Source of the DNA: Heliopora coerulea
Lineage: Eukaryota > Cnidaria > Anthozoa > Scleralcyonacea > Helioporidae
Direction: 5' to 3'
Assembly (NCBI GenBank): GCA_030142905.1
Contig: JASJOG010000117.1
Span: 1 to 64,000, forward strand
DNA: 64,000 nucleotides
Positions 22,687 through 34,079 of the stretch are shown in pieces; the first letter of the stretch is position 1, and each line of letters opens with the position of its first letter. The position numbers and the translations under genes are program-made. The notes beneath the pieces are model-generated. The model did not search any database. It had not been told where the DNA came from and saw only the letters and a program-made list of their open reading frames with translations.

Positions 22687-23123
22687 TGTACCAGTAAAGG
22701 AAAAGCATAAAGATAGCGACGCATCGTGTTTAACACGAACTACTGTGTAGTTTAAACGGTTTTCGAAACGTTTTCAAAACTTTTGCTGGAAGAATGAACA
22801 CTCACATGAACGTTTGAAGTATAATCTCAGACAAATCGATATTTTTGTCGAAATTCTAAACACACGGTATTCTTGCCTAATTCTTGCAAGTGTTTGATCT
22901 ACTATCAAATCAAACCTCAGGTATGAATTTTCCTTTGAGTTTTAGTCTCGATTAGTTTCTATAGATTTGCTTCAAACCCACAGCTGAGGTCTTCAATCTT
23001 GATGCTAAACTTTTGACTGTCTTTATCTAATGTGTAAGATTGTAATCCACCTCAAGTTTCCCAAGTTAATTTTTCTCAACCACTCATGCCGGAAAGGCGA
23101 AAAGAGTTCAAGAATTAAAGAAG

Positions 23124-23357
23124 ATGCAAAAGACGCTATCAAAATGGCAGCGCAATCTGTACATCCGTGATTTGTACGTTAATGATATGACATTCATTGA
23201 GGAAAAAATTACCGAAAACTTGAAGTCAACCAAGGAATCGTTAAGACTCAAAGTTGAAGGACTAAGGTCTGAACCCGTCAAGTTAATGAAAAAATGTCAT
23301 CCGCAAGTCAAAGGGAAAAACTCGGATAGTACGAAATTAACAAGGATCAAAAATAAA
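23124..23357 (+). CDS. Candidate exon of an unknown gene
   Basis: An open frame from upstream of the ATG at 23124 to a consensus GTAAGT donor at 23358. It encodes a lysine-rich, helix-prone peptide (KWQRNLYIRDLYVNDMTFIE, then E-N-L-K-S-T-K-E-S-L-R-L-K-V-E-G-L). I do not recognise the family. No partner exon was found on either side, and the upstream boundary is unclear. It could be the first exon of a gene with long introns, a pseudogene fragment or chance. Confidence 0.3.
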
Positions 23358-23879
23358 GTAAGTTTTCAGTGGCGGATTTCGGCGGGGGCGCATCGGACAA
23401 GCGCGCCCTCTTTTCCATTATCTGTGATGTGACTTTTTGCTCGGTTGCAAAACCCAAGTATTAAACACGCCGACAACCGAAGGAGGACGATTATCAATCA
23501 AAGAAAAGAAAGGTTGAGTAGAAGAAAATTGGATTTATAAAACGCCAGAATTGAACGACAGTAGCACAAAAATTCTTCCACCAAAATGCCACATACTGCC
23601 CTGAATCCGTAAAAAATTTTGCCCCTCCCCCCTTTCTCAATATTCTGGATCTGCCCCTGGTTTTTCATATGGGTTTTAGTATAGTTTAGGTGACGATAAG
23701 ACACCTATGTTCTGAAGTTTGTTGAGAATACAGGACACCGTTAACCACACTGTCAATGAACTGTTATAGCACCTATATTAAAGTCAAAAATAGAAACAGT
23801 GACACAACGTTGACAATAAGGGAAAAAATCAGCAATCCTCTCTTAGAATAAAATAAAGTCATTTTAAGCTATAAGGCTT

Positions 23880-24190
23880 TTTCAGCAACAAAGCTAGCAT
23901 TCAGATGAGAGGGTTGAAGCATCTACCAAATTACGATAAATGCGAAAAAAGAATGAATTATAAAAATATTCATAAGAATATCCCAGAATTTGTGAAGGAC
24001 ATGATCCAAAAGATAACTATTCTAAGTAAAGAAAAACTTATAAATCACACATCAGCAAATGCTTAGGAACTATCCAATGAAGGAGTTTCTTTTATTATTT
24101 TTGAAAGGCTATTAAGTTGAGAATGAAATAAATAAATAAAGAAATTATGTAAATTTCATTTTTAAAGAAAACTGTAATAAACATGATTTA
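23880..24190. other. AT-rich intergenic stretch
   Basis: No motifs, tRNA-like boxes or repeats recognised. Confidence 0.4.
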
Positions 24191-24194
24191 GGTC

Positions 24195-24552
24195 TCATTA
24201 TTTGGGGCGAGCCAGCCTGTTAACCGGGCTGGCCAGTTTTGCAGAGATCTCGCTGTAGTTCAGAAGTAGACTGTAAAAAGTTTCAGCAATCATATGGTAA
24301 GCGAACGAGCCCCCTTTACCGAGATCCCAGCTGGCATCAACTGGGATCCCACCTCACCTGGCTGACTTTTTCCCATATGATCACTCTAAACCGAGCTAGC
24401 CTGCTACGTCTATACTGTGCACGCGCTGTAAATGGGAAAGGCGCGCTCAGCCCCAGTTAACAGAGATTATTTTCTCATATGACCACAGAACATGTCAGCC
24501 CAGTTAACCGAGGCAGATCGGTTAGCCAGGTTGGATATCCCCAGATAATTAG
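24195..24552. repeat. GC-rich repeat with GTTAACCG...GGTTAGCC blocks
   Basis: Contains repeated related blocks: CCTGTTAACCGGGCTGG, CCAGCTGGCATCAACTGGGA, CAGCCCAGTTAACCGAGG, GATCGGTTAGCCAGGTTGG. Three CATATGA/TCATATG boxes are spaced about 70-110 bp apart. It stands out in composition from its AT-rich surroundings. It looks like a dispersed repeat unit, with no coding signature. Confidence 0.55.
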
Positions 24553-24875
24553 CCCCTTACCTGCCTTACGATGAAATTTCCTGACTAAAATTTCATGTGT
24601 GCGTTTTGGAACAGATAAAAGCTGGCAGGGCGCTTTATCTTAAGGTTGGAAAAACCTAGCTTTCAACATTTTCCATTCCAGAACTCTAAAACGATTGTTA
24701 CATAATAAAATCTCCCTAGTACTAACATTCCATCTCTTCAACTACAAAATTAAAGGTATGATTTTCTGTAATTCAAAGATAATGCGAAATGCGTATTTTG
24801 TTCAAAATATTTGCAAAATAGTCATACGGAAGTCCATGCCGGGAGCCCGACCACAAGTTCAGTTAAGAATGAATG

Positions 24876-25013
24876 AAAAACTGAATGATATGATGAATAA
24901 TTGGGTGAGTGAATGAATTTATGAATGAACGAATGAATGAACGGATGGATAAATGAATGAGTAAACGAATGAATGAATGAATAAATAAATCAACCAATCA
25001 ATCAATGAACGAG

Positions 25014-25045
<32 letters not shown>

Positions 25046-25063
25046 AAATTGGACGAATGAATC
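24876..25063 (+). repeat. GAAT/GATT tetranucleotide array
   Basis: Degenerate GAATGAAT repeats give way to CAATCAAT and GATTGATT, so the second half is inverted relative to the first. Confidence 0.85.
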
Positions 25064-25439
25064 AAGGTCACTTAAACAAAGAAATGATGGTTTGCATTTG
25101 CAAAAGCTAATTAAGATTTGTTAGTGACTGTTTTGTTTTTTGTTGGTTTTTCTTAATTACAACGTGGCTTAGTTATCCTCTTCAGAATATCCAATGAGGT
25201 CAGACGCTGGACAAGCAGGACTGTTCACCATCCAACAATAAGCTAATCTATTTTAATTCCTGCAGATTGCTCACAACTAATCAATTGATGTAATCATAAT
25301 GCTGTAATCACAAGAAGAAACGGATTAGATATGAAACTAAATATCCGTGAAAAGGATTTTAATAACATGAAAATGTTCTACTGTTTTACTGTTTAAATTT
25401 AAGTTCCTTACTTTTTATATATATATGTAATCTCTATAC

Positions 25440-25710
25440 TTTTTCATTTCTTCTTAAATTTTTTATGTCCTTATTTCTTTATTTCTTTGCTTCTTTATTT
25501 CTGTATTTCTTTATTTCTTTATTTTTTAGTTTATTTATTTCCTTATTTCATTATTTCCTTATTTACTAATTTCCTTATTTCTTTACTTCTTTTCTTCTTT
25601 TCTTCTTTACTTCTTTATTTGTTCATTTCTTTATTTCTTCATTTCTTTATTTCATTATTTCTTCCCTTTCCTTTCCATTACTATCTTTTACTTTCCCTTC
25701 TTTACTTTCA
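25440..25710 (+). repeat. TTTATTTC pyrimidine-rich satellite
   Basis: About 270 bp of TTTCTTTATTTC-type repeats. The Phe/Leu-rich frame across it is an artefact of composition. Confidence 0.85.
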
Positions 25711-26328
25711 AAAGCATTGTGATTTTTTTTCTCACCCTGCTAAAGTCTTCCAAGGTTTTCTTTGAATATTGCATTTTCACTTCGCCGATTCAGTGTTCAC
25801 CCACCACTCAAGACCCAGTGTCTAAATAAAGATCAAACATAAGTTGTCAATTACCCATTATTGATCCTTTTCACTCATCTATCATGCAATTCATCTTGCA
25901 TACTTCAGATCCAGAATATCCTAGAAAACCATCTGGTGAATTAGTTTACGGAATATTAAAATTCACAGGCACGTAAAAAAAAGCAGCATAAGAGATACAT
26001 CCCACATCGATATATGGTTATGGCTAGAAGACATAACTGAGAAGGAGGCGACCGGGAGGGACTGGAAAGAGTATAGAAAGAGCACGATGCATTGTGCTCT
26101 TTCTTCATTCTTTAGACCTACTCTTTACGTAGTATTTTATCTCTTTAAGTTTCATACAGTTTTTTTAAGAACTAAACGGTCCAACAGCCTTTGATAACTG
26201 TGTATACCTCTTTAGTGCGTATATTTCATCTTCATTTCCTCTTACTTTATCGTAAATTATCAATCACCATGGTATCAACGTATTTGAAAACCGTGTTTAA
26301 ATTTGTTACCACGACAAAATTGCTGTTT

Positions 26329-26330
<2 letters not shown>

Positions 26331-26371
<41 letters not shown>
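26331..26371. repeat. (TA)n microsatellite
   Basis: About 20 uninterrupted AT units, directly next to the end of a Penelope-like remnant. Confidence 0.95.
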
Positions 26372-26374
<3 letters not shown>

Positions 26375-27200
26375 ATCCAGGTAAGAACTCCTTATTTTAT
26401 TTAAATATCGAAGTTTCGGGGGCCTGCTCCTTCATCAAGATTTATACAAATATGTAAAACCAGGAGTCAGCCTTTATCCAACGCTCCAAAACGTATATAA
26501 AAACAAGAGGAACTTTTCAAAACTTCTTTTATTACAACTGCGTTTCGAGGGTTAGCCTCTTCATATATTTACTTTTATATATGAAATAAGATCGTAATAA
26601 CAAGTGAACTTTGTACTTTGATTGTATATTTATTTCCACAACGCATTTCACCACTTTTTATCATGGCTCGTCAGGCTAATTGATGTGTCTGTGACGTCAT
26701 TAATGTGGTTTTGTTAAATATAATTATTTATGATTATTGTTTTAATTTGAATTCAAAGCAGGCTTGGGCTTTTTAATAAAAAATTCTTCCTTTGCCCTGC
26801 GTATATCATCGTCACCCGTAGTCATTTTATAGAAAGGAAAAATAGTAAATTTTATTTATTTTTTGTTTTGTGTACATTGCACAAATTGTCCACTGGCTGG
26901 TAGTATACAGTATTTGCAATCCCTGATATGCTGCCAATGTAGTTTGATCTTGGTTTCACCAATATAATTTTCTTCACATCCCACACGCTAGAACGTATAT
27001 GGCAAACTTGCGGCTGCCGTCCATATCATGTTTCACTTTGAAAGAATAATTTGATGACTTAAAATGAAACGAGTTCCCCACCATTATTTGCTTTCATGTA
27101 ATGCGTCTATTAGACTTTTACCACCACTGTTTATAATTTTTATTCTCTCTAAAGCAGGTTTCATCTTTAGACAAAGCAAGGGCATTAAACCAAAGTGGAC
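26372..27200 (-). mobile_element. Penelope-like element remnant with GIY-YIG domain
   Basis: On the minus strand, 27075-26985 encodes V-K-H-D-M-D-G-S-R-K-F-A-I-Y-V-L-A-C-G. After a frameshift comes ENYIGETKIKLHWQHIRDC, the GIY-YIG-type endonuclease (Y-I-G with E-T-x). A stop and a shift follow, then FTIFPFYKMTTGDDDIRRAK and E-E-F-F-I-K-K-P-K-P-A-L-N to a stop, the usual end of Penelope-like ORFs. Below the coding part are tails with TTCATC...GTTTCG-type motifs at 26.40, 26.55 and 26.65 kb. The reverse transcriptase part is not visible, so this is a 5'-truncated copy. Confidence 0.75.
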
Positions 27201-27954
27201 TACAAGAACACCTTAACCGATACAAGCAACAGAAAATATCCTCACCTTTGTTACGACTTTCAATCAGAACAACCCATCAATAACTTCGCTATTACAGAAA
27301 GGCCTCACGATAGCGAATTAGTGAGAAAGTGACCACTGAAAATAGTTCATGACGGAGCCACCATTACTTTCTCCTTCTTTATAAGTGATTTATGGACCAC
27401 AGTTAGGTTCAATATCCCTTTCTAATGCGACTTTGTCCGGACATTAGGACAGTTACCTTGCTTATGGCCTTAAATGAACACATGCATATGGTTTTAATAA
27501 AAGAGGAGATCTAAGAATTAGGCTCTTTTGGAAGTCAAACGGATAGAAATAAGCAACTTGGGCATACATGTTAGCTTGAGTGGAAACACAAGACAAGAGT
27601 CACAGAAGAAGCATAATAAAAAGAAAATGTATCTGGTTTTTGTCGTAAATTTCACCCAATAGTGGGCAGTGAGATGTTTGAGTCCCCTAAAAACTTTCAT
27701 TCCTTTTCTATGTCTAGATGTGATATTTAGCATGTTAATACCACCATTGTAAAACAAACCCTATAAATCTTCTGTTCTGATAAGATTTCAATTTTATTAC
27801 CCTGGCCACTCAATGCAAGACAATTTTACCGGCGGAAAAATGAGAATTGGACGCTGTATTAGGTTGGTGACGATGTAATCAGGTAGAAAAAAAAAATTAT
27901 CTATTACATTTTATTGTTCACTTTTAGCCCACAAGGATTTTTGTAGATTTAGGG

Positions 27955-29275
27955 CAATAGAATGTTGAAAGCTATTCAATGTTTTGTGCTATCATGTTTA
28001 AACATCGTGCTCAAAATATTGATAGCTAGGAAACGCAGAAGTGCACAAAAATCTCTAAGAAGTTGTTAAACGATGTACTTGTACTACGAATTACCCAATT
28101 ACACCTTTTGCTGTTCATTGCTGAGAAATTTCGTTGGCGTAGATGTTTATTAATGCGAAAGCGCATTCGTTTATGCAAATCAAAAGACATAATGATTACT
28201 AGTACATTAATTCAGTATAGATATTTGCAAGAAGACCAACATTCATTAACATCAATTAAAATTCATTTCAATTAAAATGACATACTTTGATGGCAATGAC
28301 CAGTCATTAGGATTGTCACACCATCCATTATACTTAATATTACTTCAATACCAAACTATTATATACTTATCAGAATTCATTGTATTGTATTGAAATTATA
28401 TTAAGTTTGATAATGACTGCAAAATGTCATTAAAGAGAGTTATTTAACAAAAATGAATGTCGATTGGTGTTGAATGAATACTAGACTTCGTACATATATC
28501 TTTATTTAATATATGAATAATCACATTATTTTTGAACTAGTTCTAATGAGCACATTTTCACGTTAATGAATATCTATTTATGCAGACTAATAAAAGTTCA
28601 TTATCTAATAATGATCAGTAATAGATGGAAGTGAGCAAAGGGTAAATTAACTTTCAGTACATCTCTTACAAGTACATGTCTTCTCAATAAAAGTTAACTT
28701 TAAATATTTAATGAGTATTTGCCAGTGTAAGTTCTTGCACTTTTTTATCAATTGGATAGAAACATCTTACACGCTAAAACTAAAATCGATAAGATTGTAA
28801 AAATTCTTAAGCACAAACTTGAATAACATGTACTTTCAACATGCTCTTGAACGTCTGCTAAATGACGGATTTGCATAACGCAATTACATCTCTTGCCATT
28901 CATTACTAGGAAACAAACTTTCATTGGTGAATATCGATGTTCATTAACGTGAAAGTGTATTCGATTCAGTAAATCGAAAAACATTATACTTACTGACATA
29001 GTATAGATTTTTGCATGAACACTAACATTCATTATGACTAACCTCAATGGACATTCGTTTCAGCTAAAATGAAGTCCTTTAATTGGCAATGACTAGCCAT
29101 ACACTAAACGCAACATAATTTCAAAATAATGCGTTTATCCTTAACGCAATTTACTGTGTCGTATTAAAATTGTGAATAAATTCAAGGAATGTCATGACAA
29201 CAACGACTGTCTGTTGTCAATAAAACAAGTTATTTTAACTGAAATGAATATGAATCAATGAAAATGAATGTTAGT
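27955..29275 (+). repeat. Two tandem copies of a ~0.7-kb diverged repeat
   Basis: Copy A (about 27955-28755) and copy B (about 28790-29275) share, in order, CAATTACACCTTTTGCTGTTCAT-like, GGAAAT...TTCATTGGTG, GAAAGTGTATTCG-type and TTGGCAATGACTAG-type blocks, then a TTGTATTGAAATTATATTAA-type tail. A third copy is at 32470-33290. No protein-coding pattern is conserved between copies. Confidence 0.6.
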
Positions 29276-29299
29276 GTCAATGCAAATATCTTTACTTCA

Positions 29300-31640
29300 A
29301 AGTACAAACTATTATGCTATCTCCGTGTCGCTCAAATGAACACTTTTTCGGGGAAATTACTCCCTGTTCAGATTGGGTTCCCGGGTACTGTGCCCCGGGA
29401 AGGACACCAATGTGAACGCAACATTTTTGTGTAGTCCGAACGATAATCTGGGTGTAACAAGTACAACAGGTATATCGCATGTTGATAGTTTCGTGACTTA
29501 GTACTTAATGTTTTAATTATTGGGTGTAAGGTATTTTAACTTCATTATATAACTCACTTAGATTGTTATTCTCAGTTCCATCCTTGGCCAACAATAGACT
29601 ATAATTCAGTCGGAAAATTAACGTTAACTACTTTATCTTGTCAGTTCGTAGGAAATGAAAATATGTAAAACGAACGTTGTAAAATATTATAGAAAAAGAG
29701 CTTGAGGGAAATAAAGACAAATTTCAACCTGGTAGCAAGAGTGTAATCGCTATACGTAGTCGGCACGAGACATGGCGACAGGTGCCTTAGCACGGGCACT
29801 GCTTCAGACCTTGAACTTGAGCACTATGGCACCGATGTGAACACGATTTTGCCAGAGTCCATATTTTAACACTTTTTTTACCTGCAGATTTTCCTATTCT
29901 TGCGCGTTTCGATGACAAAATGAAATACGGACTTCAAATGGACAAATATAATGGCAGATATCTCGAATTTTGACAACGAATAACTATGCTTAGAATTAAT
30001 GAAAAAAATAATTATACCGCAGAAACAAACTTAGACAGTTCCCTCATGTTCTTACTTATATTGCCACTTTAGCGCTGTTTCAAGCATGCACATCAGGCGA
30101 GTGTAAATTTCAGCATGACCATAATCTCAAGCCCGAGACCGCTCTATCGGATGAGACGCAGCCTAAACATTGTCACACGTCCAGGTAGTGTTCGTGCCTG
30201 ACACTGCATCTAGGCACCAAGTCCGAACAGGTTGTTCGTCTTAAAAAATTTATCGATATTGGCCTGCGTGAGTTCGTGTACGCGCTTTCATCAATCAGAC
30301 GGTGCCCAGGGAAGATAACTTGTCGCATTTAAGAATGCTCAATGATACAATAATCTTACATGGTAATATTAAAGTCTATAAGACTGAAAAAATCTTCAAG
30401 CATAGGGGTTAATAATAAATACTTTAAATATGATCAAGTCTTAAAAGGTCATGCCGTCATCCACTTCAGCCTGTCGTGCCTATATCATATATGGAATCGA
30501 ATTAATAGGGGTGATTTGTTCTGCAAGCAATGTTTGAATCTAAGTTTGGTGTATGTGACACTTGGAATGATGAAAAATTTTATTTTTTGGGATTGCCTTC
30601 AGTTTATTTTATATGAAGAACCAATATCGTAAAAAGCAGATCTTGCTGTCACGAAAGTGTCAACTGAGGGACGGATATACCGTAAAAAGTCTCGGTCAAG
30701 TCACGCACGTTTTAATCACAGCGATGTGACACGGTGGGGTAACCGGCCTTGTCTATCCGGGGGAGGCACCAATGATATCTACACTCGGCTTTCTTTTCTT
30801 AGTGCCAGTAATAGATATCTCGGGTTTACATAAACAGGCTAAGTCAGCTAATTAATGTTAGGCCTGTGAATCATCCCGTCTGTCAGTGGGGTCATGCTGG
30901 TGCAGGAGCAAGGGGAAATGTATTTTGACCGGACAGATTCCGTCTTATGTAATGTCGGTATCCTAAGTCTAATGCAGCAAAGACCATATTTGGTAACCCC
31001 TGTCAATTCAATGTTTCATTTCGTCGCTCAATATTTTTCCGTTTGTATCTTCTGGCTTCTCTCCCACAATCTATCTTTCTTCCCTGCTCCTTTCGTCGAC
31101 GTTTTTCTGTTCGTGTCCTTCCTTCTCATTTTCGTCCGCAATTTGTGCTTTCTATACCTCGAAAGGGGGCAAACTGCCTCCAAGCCCCCTTCACTGGCTA
31201 AGCCACTGATAGGACATAAGTTCGAAGACTTGTGTTGTGAAGCTTTCTGAATGATATATAAGGCTACCAAGCCACAATACAATAGCCTGAGAATCACCGA
31301 ATTAATGCTACAAAAAGAATTAAAACTTGTTTTGAATTTTCTTGCAACAAAGCGGGTGCCAGTCGGATGAACAGAAATTTAAGGATCAGGCGTCAACAAG
31401 CATTTGTTTATGGGACGTAAAAATAGTTTTCTTTAGTAAACAATGACTGTTTAAAAGATGACAAAAGGATGACAAGCTATCTGTTTAACAAATAGTGTAT
31501 ATGATAAAGAAAAAAAATAAATTTTTAAGGTAGTATATAATTATAGAAATATATGTCCCTCTGAAAATGAGAACGTGGAGGTAATGGATTTACATGAGCA
31601 TGTTCATATAGTTATAATACACGACAAGACCCAAGAGGGC
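29300..31640. other. Intergenic stretch, no gene recognised
   Basis: Contains a GC-richer patch around 30,080-30,260. The block at about 30,610-30,745 resembles 33,600-33,735, so the duplication that includes 28-29 kb extends this far. ORFs at 30360-30632 and 30894-31250 show no motif. Confidence 0.4.
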
Positions 31641-31650
31641 ACTCTGCTCT

Positions 31651-32134
31651 TGGTAGATGAACGATCTTCAAGCTCGATACTCAGAAAATGATTTCTGAGC
31701 CCCAGACGGCGATCGAACCCGCAACCTTCTGATGGGCGGTTAGAAGCTCTAACCATTGAGCTACCGAGACTTAGATGGCGAGCTAAGGTGCAAATTCGAT
31801 ATATATATGTGCGACCTAAGCGAAAGCCACTATATATTAATAATGATTGAAGCTGTTTGATGTTAGAGAAAAATCTACTCGTTCATCTACCATAATATAT
31901 CCAAGCTCTCATGTTTCTCTAACATCAAACAGCTTCAATCATTATTAATATATAGTGGCTTCCGCTTAGGTCGCACATATATATATCGAATTTGCACCTG
32001 AGCTCACCATCTGAGTCTCGGTAGCTCAATGGTTAGAGCGTCTAACCGGTCATCAGACGGTTGCGGGTTCGATCCCCGTCCGGGGCTCAGAAATCACTTT
32101 CTGAGTATCGAGCTTGAAGATCGTTCATCTACCA
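31651..32134. repeat. Large palindrome made of two inverted SINE copies
   Basis: Arms 31651-31871 and 31914-32134, each 221 bp, are imperfect reverse complements around a 42-bp spacer. The right arm carries a well-kept tRNA-like head (32010-32090: GTCTCGGTAGCTCAATGG, then GGGTTCGATCCCCGTCC). The left arm carries the same on the minus strand. The spacer sequence TCGTTCATCTACCATAATAT is repeated directly after the right arm at 32122. The tRNA-like part can fold with a 7-bp acceptor stem, but the anticodon stem is poor and C sits where U33 is expected. Confidence 0.9.
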
Positions 32135-32469
32135 TAATATATCCAAGCTCTCATGTTTCTCTAATATCAAACCCTGCTCTTCTTGAAAAAGCTGGGAAAA
32201 TATAGTGAGATGGACATGAATACTCAAAACACGAGATAAAAGCAAAACAGGGAGCGAAACAAATGGGAGGCTTGATTTTCGATTCTCGCCTATCAGTTTA
32301 TTGTCCTAACAAGCCCTATCAGTTTATTGTCCTCATATGGATCCTTTTTCAAGATTTTTTCTCGCTTTAGGAAGAGAATATATAGCAGATTATTTTGGTA
32401 GTAACGATGTGACCAAGAGCAAAGGAGTTTTCAGCATTCGTTTTCCATTTTATTTTTGGTCCTTAACGA

Positions 32470-33290
32470 TTTTAGTAGAATTAGAGCACTGGAATGTTGA
32501 GTGAAACTGAGCATTTGCAACCACACTTAAAGATTGTTTTTGAAAAATATGCCCAGTAAATTTAGAAGTAAGCAAAAAGCTTCAAAATTTTGCTAAACGT
32601 AGTACTTGTACCACTATTTATGCAATTACACCTTTTGCTGTTCATAACTAGGAAATAAATTTCATCAGCGGAAATAGATCTTTACTAACGCGAAGATGTG
32701 TTTCTCTCAGGAAATCGAAAAAACATCATGGTTGTTAATATATTCAGTAAAGATGTTTGCGTGAGGACCAAGAGATGGACATGCATTTCGGTCAAAATCA
32801 TTTTGTTTGATCATATGGCAACGACAAGTCCCCGAGTTGTCATGCCATTCCTTATCCTAGCATAAATTCAATACAAGGCGTTTATCATTGAAACAATTCA
32901 TTGCGTTGTATTGGAATTATATTAATTTTTATTAATGATATGACATTAATATGACATATGTTACCCTGAGGATGACTCTGAAATATGACAACAACAACGG
33001 CTGCCTTTTGTTATTAAAGAAACTTTAAGTTATTTACTTTAAGTTATTTATTACTGAAAATCCGAATAATTATAATATTTTCCAATTTGCTCAAAAGAAT
33101 AAGCTTTCATGCTTATGAACATCTATAAATTCAAGTTAAAGTTTTCTGGTAAACAACTGCAAAACTTGTAATTGGGCATTTGAATTTATTAAACGTTTCT
33201 ATTCTATTGTCAGAGAAAATTAGTCTTAAATATTTAATCAATATTATTCAGTGTGAGCTCTTGCACACTTTTGTCAATTAGAAGGTACTA
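32470..33290 (+). repeat. Third copy of the ~0.7-kb diverged repeat
   Basis: Shares CTTGTACCACTATTTATGCA-like, TTACACCTTTTGCTGTTCAT, GGAAAT...TTTCATC, and the end block AATATTTAATCAATATT...GTGTGAGCTCTTGCAC with copy A at 28 kb (AATATTTAATGAGTATT...GTGTAAGTTCTTGCAC). The next 450 bp also resemble sequence following copies A and B. Confidence 0.6.
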
Positions 33291-33881
33291 TACAGGGAGG
33301 TTTGCAGCGTTTGAAAAAGCTCAAAAAATCTGCATGTTACAAGGTAAGACTGAAGATGGTTATGCTGTAAAAACCTTTAATAATAAGATTTAGCACAATC
33401 TTTTTTGAAAATTCTCAACTTTTAGCTGATCATACTGTCATGCTCTTGAACCAGTCGTAACTATTTCACGTACAGACTGGAGTAGCAAGGACAATAACAA
33501 TTCGGTCTACTACTACTGCTTGAATTTTCTGTATATTACATGCATGCGACGCTTATGGTGGTAAAGAATTAAAGTAAGGGGATTGGCTTAATTTTCTTTG
33601 CAAGAAAAGGACCAATATTTAAAACGACAGATTTGGCTGAGGAGGAAGAGGGTGAACTGAGAGATAGATTGGCTGTTAAATTTTCCGGTCAAATCACTCA
33701 CACTTTGAACATTTGTACTGTGGAGGTTTCTATATCACATAATAAAGTTATTAAAGCAAACGCACGAAATACATGAAATAGTTCATTTACAGCTCACCAA
33801 ATTAGAGTGAATTCCCGGGGTAATTGTGTCAGGGGACACGAAATATTGTGGGAGACAGCTTACGGATGACGGGATGTTGAG

Positions 33882-33883
<2 letters not shown>

Positions 33884-33915
<32 letters not shown>
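33884..33915. repeat. (TA)n microsatellite
   Basis: About 15 TA units inside AT-rich intergenic DNA just before the Crypton-type remnant. Confidence 0.95.
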
Positions 33916-33919
<4 letters not shown>

Positions 33920-34079
33920 CCCCGACGTTCTTCACAATTTTCAAATAAATATCAATGGGCAGCCTAAAATACGCAAAACAACAGTCAACACGAAGATAAT
34001 AATAAATCAGGCCTATCGTCACCATCATCAAAGCACTCTCAACATCATCAACATAAGTATCCGTAAGTTCATAGTTTAC

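Noticed and set aside
24876..25063. CRISPR-like array of short repeats
   Set aside because: The repeats are contiguous tetranucleotides with no unique spacers, in a eukaryotic genome.
25487..25765. Phe/Leu-rich ORF that looks like a membrane protein
   Set aside because: It is a translation of the TTTATTTC satellite.
30894..31250. 118-codon ORF with a hydrophobic stretch
   Set aside because: No homologous motif, no splice sites and no support from the duplicated sequence around it.
32010..32090. Functional tRNA-Thr (GGT-like anticodon position)
   Set aside because: C at the position of U33 and a mismatched anticodon stem. It sits inside a SINE palindrome.
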